The notes below the pieces were generated by a model that saw only the letters and a program-made list of their open reading frames with translations, did not search any database and was not told the origin of the DNA. Positions 27,939 to 28,807 of a DNA stretch of 28,807 nucleotides are shown here, piece after piece. Numbering within the stretch: the first letter of the stretch is position 1; each line of letters begins with the position of its first letter. Origin of the DNA: Nemertoderma westbladi (taxonomy: Eukaryota; Xenacoelomorpha; Nemertodermatida; Nemertodermatidae). Where the stretch lies: the NCBI GenBank assembly GCA_032718475.1, contig JAUCBJ010002622.1:1-28807 (forward strand), read 5' to 3'. Made by a program: the position numbers and the translations under genes.

Positions 27939-28232
27939 CACGTTCGTGCGGCGTCGCGCAGCACGCGAACTTGAGCAAGTTCGAAACAAGTTCGATTCGA
28001 TCTGGAGTCAAAAGTTCGAGAGGTATGTGCCCGTAACTTTCAAAAATATTGGAACATTTTCTCTAATGCCCATACAAAATTTGGTAAAATCTTCAAAAGT
28101 TATTTACGAATGAATTTTTCATTACAGACAGACAGACCGACAGACAGATGGACATGAAATTTTGCCCTATTTTCTTATTATAATTGTGCGCAGCGCTGCT
28201 TTACTCCTTTACTGCATGGCTCGCCCCACAAA
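27939..28232. repeat. Dispersed GTGGGG family, copy 2
   Basis: It begins ACACGTTCGTGCGGCGTCGC and GCAGCACG and ends GGCTCGCCCCACAAACA, the same outer words as the copies at 23813 (reversed) and 28535. Inside are a CGAACTTG-AG-CAAGTTCG inverted repeat (27966-27983) and a GACAGACAGACCGACAGAC tract. It has no transposase ORF. Confidence 0.6.
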
Positions 28233-28534
28233 CATAATATTGGTTGGTTAATGGTTAGGAATAAGATTATGTATTAGAATATCAATATAGTTGTTTCAGT
28301 GTAATGTTTTTATTTATTCTCCAAAACACGTAATTAATATCTACCCATTATAAGTGGAATGAATAAGCTGTATTCTGGAAAACAAAAGAGAGGTATTTAT
28401 AATTTTGAACTTATATATGAACTTATACCTTTGAACCATTATTTTCATATCTCTGGTCTTCACCCTCTAGTCTTAACGTAAATAATATTTAGGTAACACA
28501 TTCTCTGTACCTGCATTTTACCTTATACCACCTA
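28233..28534. other. AT-rich spacer, no gene seen
   Basis: Nothing recognisable was found. Confidence 0.4.
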
Positions 28535-28714
28535 TACACGTTCGTGGGGCCTTCGCGCAGCACGAGGTTCAGTTACGAGGTACAAATTATAATTGAGCAA
28601 TTCAATCACAGAATCTTTATTTAACGAAATTAAACAATAAAAGGGGAAAGTTCCTCCCCTCCAACCCCAACCACCCCAACCAAAAGTCGCACAGACGCAA
28701 AGCTCGCCCCACAA
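28535..28714. repeat. Dispersed GTGGGG family, copy 3 (short)
   Basis: It starts TATACACGTTCGTGGGGCCT then TCGCGCAGCACGAGG, and ends AAGCTCGCCCCACAAACA. The outer left 25 bases equal the reverse complement of the right flank of copy 1 (24117-24142). The interior is unrelated or much diverged. The 60-codon - frame covering it is a chance reading of the repeat. Confidence 0.65.
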
Positions 28715-28807
28715 ACAGCAACATTGGCATAAAATTACTAATTACAGTATCGTCAAAGAATTTCTTGCATTTTATTGAATATTAACTATTCAAATACAAA
28801 GATGTTT

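Noticed and set aside
28532-28714. Trp/Gly-rich - strand ORF
   Set aside because: It coincides with a dispersed repeat copy and is not conserved in the other copies.

Overview
This is a repeat-rich stretch of animal nuclear DNA, most likely from an aquatic invertebrate; the species cannot be fixed from the sequence. Three things point to an animal. There are spliced exons of a nicotinic acetylcholine-receptor-type channel on the + strand. There is a LINE whose first ORF carries a 2A peptide and a PHD finger, a layout known from sea urchin, lancelet and mollusc elements. There are also Penelope-like, Ty3/gypsy and other retroelement remains. No bacterial-style operons, ribosome binding sites or CRISPR arrays are present.

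Layout. 1-6345: intron (or flank) upstream of the first visible receptor exon. It holds a 288-bp tandem duplication, a compact LTR element on the - strand that encodes only a Gag-like protein (about 1560-4880), a frameshifted GIY-YIG endonuclease end of a Penelope-like element (5048-5586, -), and a fragment of a LINE endonuclease (5590-5860, -). 6346-11283: the last two exons of the receptor gene (6346-6596 and 11155-11283). They are separated by a 4.56-kb intron, 3.6 kb of which is about 100 copies of a 36-bp minisatellite. Each typical copy can form a hairpin with a cUUCGg tetraloop in the sense transcript. 11284-12290: 3' UTR and spacer. 12290-16150: a near full-length but frameshifted LINE (-) with signal-like N-terminus, 2A, PHD finger, endonuclease and reverse transcriptase.

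16150-20190: spacer with a GC-rich foldback, a perfect 24-bp palindrome, and a copy of a dispersed repeat. That copy joins a 25-nt exact match to the universally conserved 28S rRNA segment that contains the R2/I-PpoI target. Next to it lies a 1.6-kb, comparatively GC-rich, hairpin-rich block that I cannot identify. 20194-22898: a decayed Ty3/gypsy element (-): Gag with zinc knuckle, protease with damaged active site, RT and RNase H, no integrase. 22900-28807: gene-free, with several foldback or MITE-like repeats, a tRNA-like SINE head, a diverged direct duplication and a 17-G run.

The only host gene supported is the receptor gene. Its tail is split by the minisatellite, and its upstream intron has taken in antisense retroelements. 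Everything else is mobile-element sediment. The items most worth follow-up are the hairpin minisatellite inside the channel gene, the 28S/R2-site fragment with the unknown block beside it, the Gag-only LTR element, and the 2A-bearing LINE.
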